Shown: positions 14,682 through 16,418 of the stretch, piece by piece
How positions within the stretch are numbered: position 1 is the first letter of the stretch
Layout of the letters: every line of letters begins with the position of its first letter
The notes under the pieces: generated by a model
The model's input: the letters and a program-made list of their open reading frames with translations, nothing else
Databases searched by the model: none
What the model was told of the DNA's origin: nothing
Position numbers and translations under genes: made by a program
Source of the DNA: Caulobacteraceae bacterium UBA5005
GTDB taxonomy: Bacteria; Pseudomonadota; Alphaproteobacteria; Caulobacterales; Caulobacteraceae
Direction: 5' to 3'
NCBI GenBank assembly: GCA_002398405.1
Contig: DGYN01000001.1
Span: 876 to 17,293 of the forward strand
DNA: 16,418 bases

Positions 14682-16418
14682 GTGAAGACCATCGCCCATC
14701 GTCTTGCGCTCGGCGCATCCATCGCGCTCCTGACCGGCGCCCTGACCGCCGCCGTCGCTGTCGGCCAGCCGCCCGCCGACAATCACCCCGGCAAGGCCGT
14801 CTACGAAGACAACTGCGGTCTCTGCCACGGCGACGAGGACGGCGACGCCCCGGCCACCGCCTCCATCCGGCGCCTGTCGCGGGCCAATATCAAATACACC
14901 GTCGAGCTCGGCTACATGCGCGAGTACGCCAAGGACATCCCCAAGGCCCAGCTCGACCAGTTGATCGACTGGCTGCCCCTGCAGGGGGCCGGCGACAACA
15001 GCTGGGAACAGCGCGCCCTCTGCCCCACGAACAAGCGCGCCGTGAACCTTTCCCGCGGCCAGCCGCGCTCGGCTATCAACTTCGGCATTGGCCTGGAGAA
15101 CAACCGCAGCGCCACGCGTGAGCGCGCCGGCCTTTCCAAGGCCGACATGGCCAACCTCGAACTCGCCTATGTCGTCGCCTTTCCGCAGACCGCCACCATG
15201 CGCAGCCAGCCCGTGGTGGTCGGAAACACCCTGTTCATCGCGGCCACCGACAGCGGCAAGATCTATGCGCTCGATACCGACACCGGCTGCCTCAAGTGGT
15301 CCTATTCCTCCGACATGACCCTGCGCTCGTCGATCGCCTTCGCCGAGGCCGGCGCCGGCGCCCCGGCCATGGTCATCGCGGGCGACGCCGGCGGCAAGGC
15401 CCACGCGGTCAACGCCACGACCGGCAAGGAGATGTGGGTCACCGATCTCAAGCTCAACCCTGTCAACCGGGTCACCGGCGCGCCCGTGGTCAGCGCCGGG
15501 GTGGTCTACATTCCGCTCTCGGCCATCGAGGTGAACTATACCTCGAACGATGCCTATGAGTGCTGCCAGGGGCAGGGGGCGGTGGTCGCCCTTGAGGTCG
15601 CGACGGGTAAGAAACTCTGGGTCGGCAAGACCATGGACGACGCCAAGAAGACCTTCATCGACAAGAACGGCAGCCAGAAGTGGGGCCCCTCCGGCGCCAT
15701 CATCTGGTCCTCGCCCGCGATCGACACCAAGCGCGGCCTCGTCTACGCCGGCACCGGCGAGAACACCTCCTGGCCGGCGACCGACACCTCCGACGCCATC
15801 ATCGCCTACGATATCAAGACCGGCTACCGGCGCTGGGTGTTTCAGGCCACCAAGGCCGACATCTGGAACTACGCCTGCGGCCGGCGCGGCCCCAACTGCG
15901 ACTGGCCGGGCGAGTATCAAAGCCCCGACCACGACTTCGGCGGCTCGCCCATGCTGATCAAGCTCAAGGACGGCAGGGAACTGGTGGTCGCCGGCCAGAA
16001 GAGCGGCGTCCTCTGGGCCATCGATCCGGACACCGGCAAGCTCGTCTGGTCGAACAAGGCCTCGCGCGGCTCCGCCGGGGGCGGCGTCCGCTGGGGCATC
16101 GCCTATGACGGAAAGCGCATCTACATGCCCTCCAACGATGGCGGTAACGCCAGCGCCACCGAGAACCCGAACTTCGGCCCTGGCATCCACGCCATCGACC
16201 CGGCCACCGGCGAGATCGAGTGGACCTACAAGCCCAACGCCCGCGACTGCGGCCAGGACTTGCCCGCCGCCGTCGCGACCCGGCCTGCCGGCGCCCAACG
16301 GATCACCCGCATCGAAGCGCCGGTGTTGCCCCCCGCGCGGGTCAACACCACGACGATCCAGGGCGGCCGCGCCGTCTCCACCGCGCCCCAGGGCGGCCGG
16401 GCTCCCGCCGCCGCTCCC
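14682..16418 (+). CDS. Exported PQQ-type dehydrogenase with N-terminal cytochrome c (PVA-dehydrogenase-like), 3' end outside window
   Basis: The first 579 residues of a periplasmic quinohemoprotein; the frame is still open at the edge. A GTG start has GGAGGA nine bases upstream. Residues 1-28 are a signal peptide (LALGASIALLTGALTAAVAV). Next is a cytochrome c domain with the heme motif CGLCH (C45, C48, His49); Met79 is a possible second iron ligand. From about 170 come beta-propeller repeats of the PQQ type (GKIYALDTDTGCLKW, GAVVALEVATGKKLW, GVLWAIDPDTGKLVW, GIHAIDPATGEIEW). The vicinal Cys294-Cys295 in YECCQGQG is in the place where polyvinyl-alcohol dehydrogenases have a similar CC. It should oxidise an alcohol and pass electrons through its own heme; the substrate is unknown. 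The visible end (about 545-579) turns into Pro/Ala-rich sequence with two QGGRA units. Confidence 0.85.
   Translation, partial: MKTIAHRLALGASIALLTGALTAAVAVGQPPADNHPGKAVYEDNCGLCHGDEDGDAPATASIRRLSRANIKYTVELGYMREYAKDIPKAQLDQLIDWLPLQGAGDNSWEQRALCPTNKRAVNLSRGQPRSAINFGIGLENNRSATRERAGLSKADMANLELAYVVAFPQTATMRSQPVVVGNTLFIAATDSGKIYALDTDTGCLKWSYSSDMTLRSSIAFAEAGAGAPAMVIAGDAGGKAHAVNATTGKEMWVTDLKLNPVNRVTGAPVVSAGVVYIPLSAIEVNYTSNDAYECCQGQGAVVALEVATGKKLWVGKTMDDAKKTFIDKNGSQKWGPSGAIIWSSPAIDTKRGLVYAGTGENTSWPATDTSDAIIAYDIKTGYRRWVFQATKADIWNYACGRRGPNCDWPGEYQSPDHDFGGSPMLIKLKDGRELVVAGQKSGVLWAIDPDTGKLVWSNKASRGSAGGGVRWGIAYDGKRIYMPSNDGGNASATENPNFGPGIHAIDPATGEIEWTYKPNARDCGQDLPAAVATRPAGAQRITRIEAPVLPPARVNTTTIQGGRAVSTAPQGGRAPAAAP

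Noticed and set aside
14610..16298. 562-residue minus-strand frame at the right end
   Set aside because: The plus strand encodes a signal peptide, heme motif and PQQ repeats in the same DNA; the minus product is Gly/Ala/Val/Asp-rich with no family.

Overview
The window is GC-rich, densely coding DNA that looks like an alphaproteobacterium. Caulobacterales (Caulobacter/Phenylobacterium-like) is my best guess, from overall gene style, a Crp/Fnr regulator of a type common there, an entericidin next to a DUF3309 gene, and a promoter matching the alphaproteobacterial EcfG general-stress consensus. This placement is inference; no rRNA or marker gene is present.

Bases 1-5500 are a patchwork of short units: the 3' end of thiC (thiamin pyrimidine synthesis), a Crp/Fnr-family regulator with a TTG start, a secreted orphan protein (minus strand), two tiny stress-type membrane genes (entericidin lipoprotein and DUF3309), an MHS-family organic-acid transporter, and msrA (minus strand). 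The transporter and msrA converge on a clear intrinsic terminator. A complete tRNA-Ser(GGA) with encoded CCA follows.

Bases 5507-14571 form a surface-polysaccharide sugar locus. A DXD-type glycosyltransferase on the minus strand is divergent from a nine-gene plus-strand operon: CmcI-like methyltransferase, rfbF, rfbG, TylC3/NovU-like C-methyltransferase, RmlC-like epimerase, SDR ketoreductase, TylF/MycF-like methyltransferase, FkbM methyltransferase and a GT2-like glycosyltransferase. From rfbF on, every gene overlaps the next by 4-16 bp. The middle five match the enzyme order of noviose-type pathways (nucleotidylyltransferase, 4,6-dehydratase, C-methylation, epimerisation, 4-ketoreduction), but use CDP instead of dTDP. 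The predicted product is a CDP-activated, C-methyl-branched 6-deoxyhexose, probably further O-methylated and transferred to a cell-surface glycan. No flippase, polymerase or ABC exporter lies in the window.

From 14682 to the right edge is the 5' part of an exported PQQ-type dehydrogenase that carries its own N-terminal cytochrome c domain, resembling polyvinyl-alcohol dehydrogenases.
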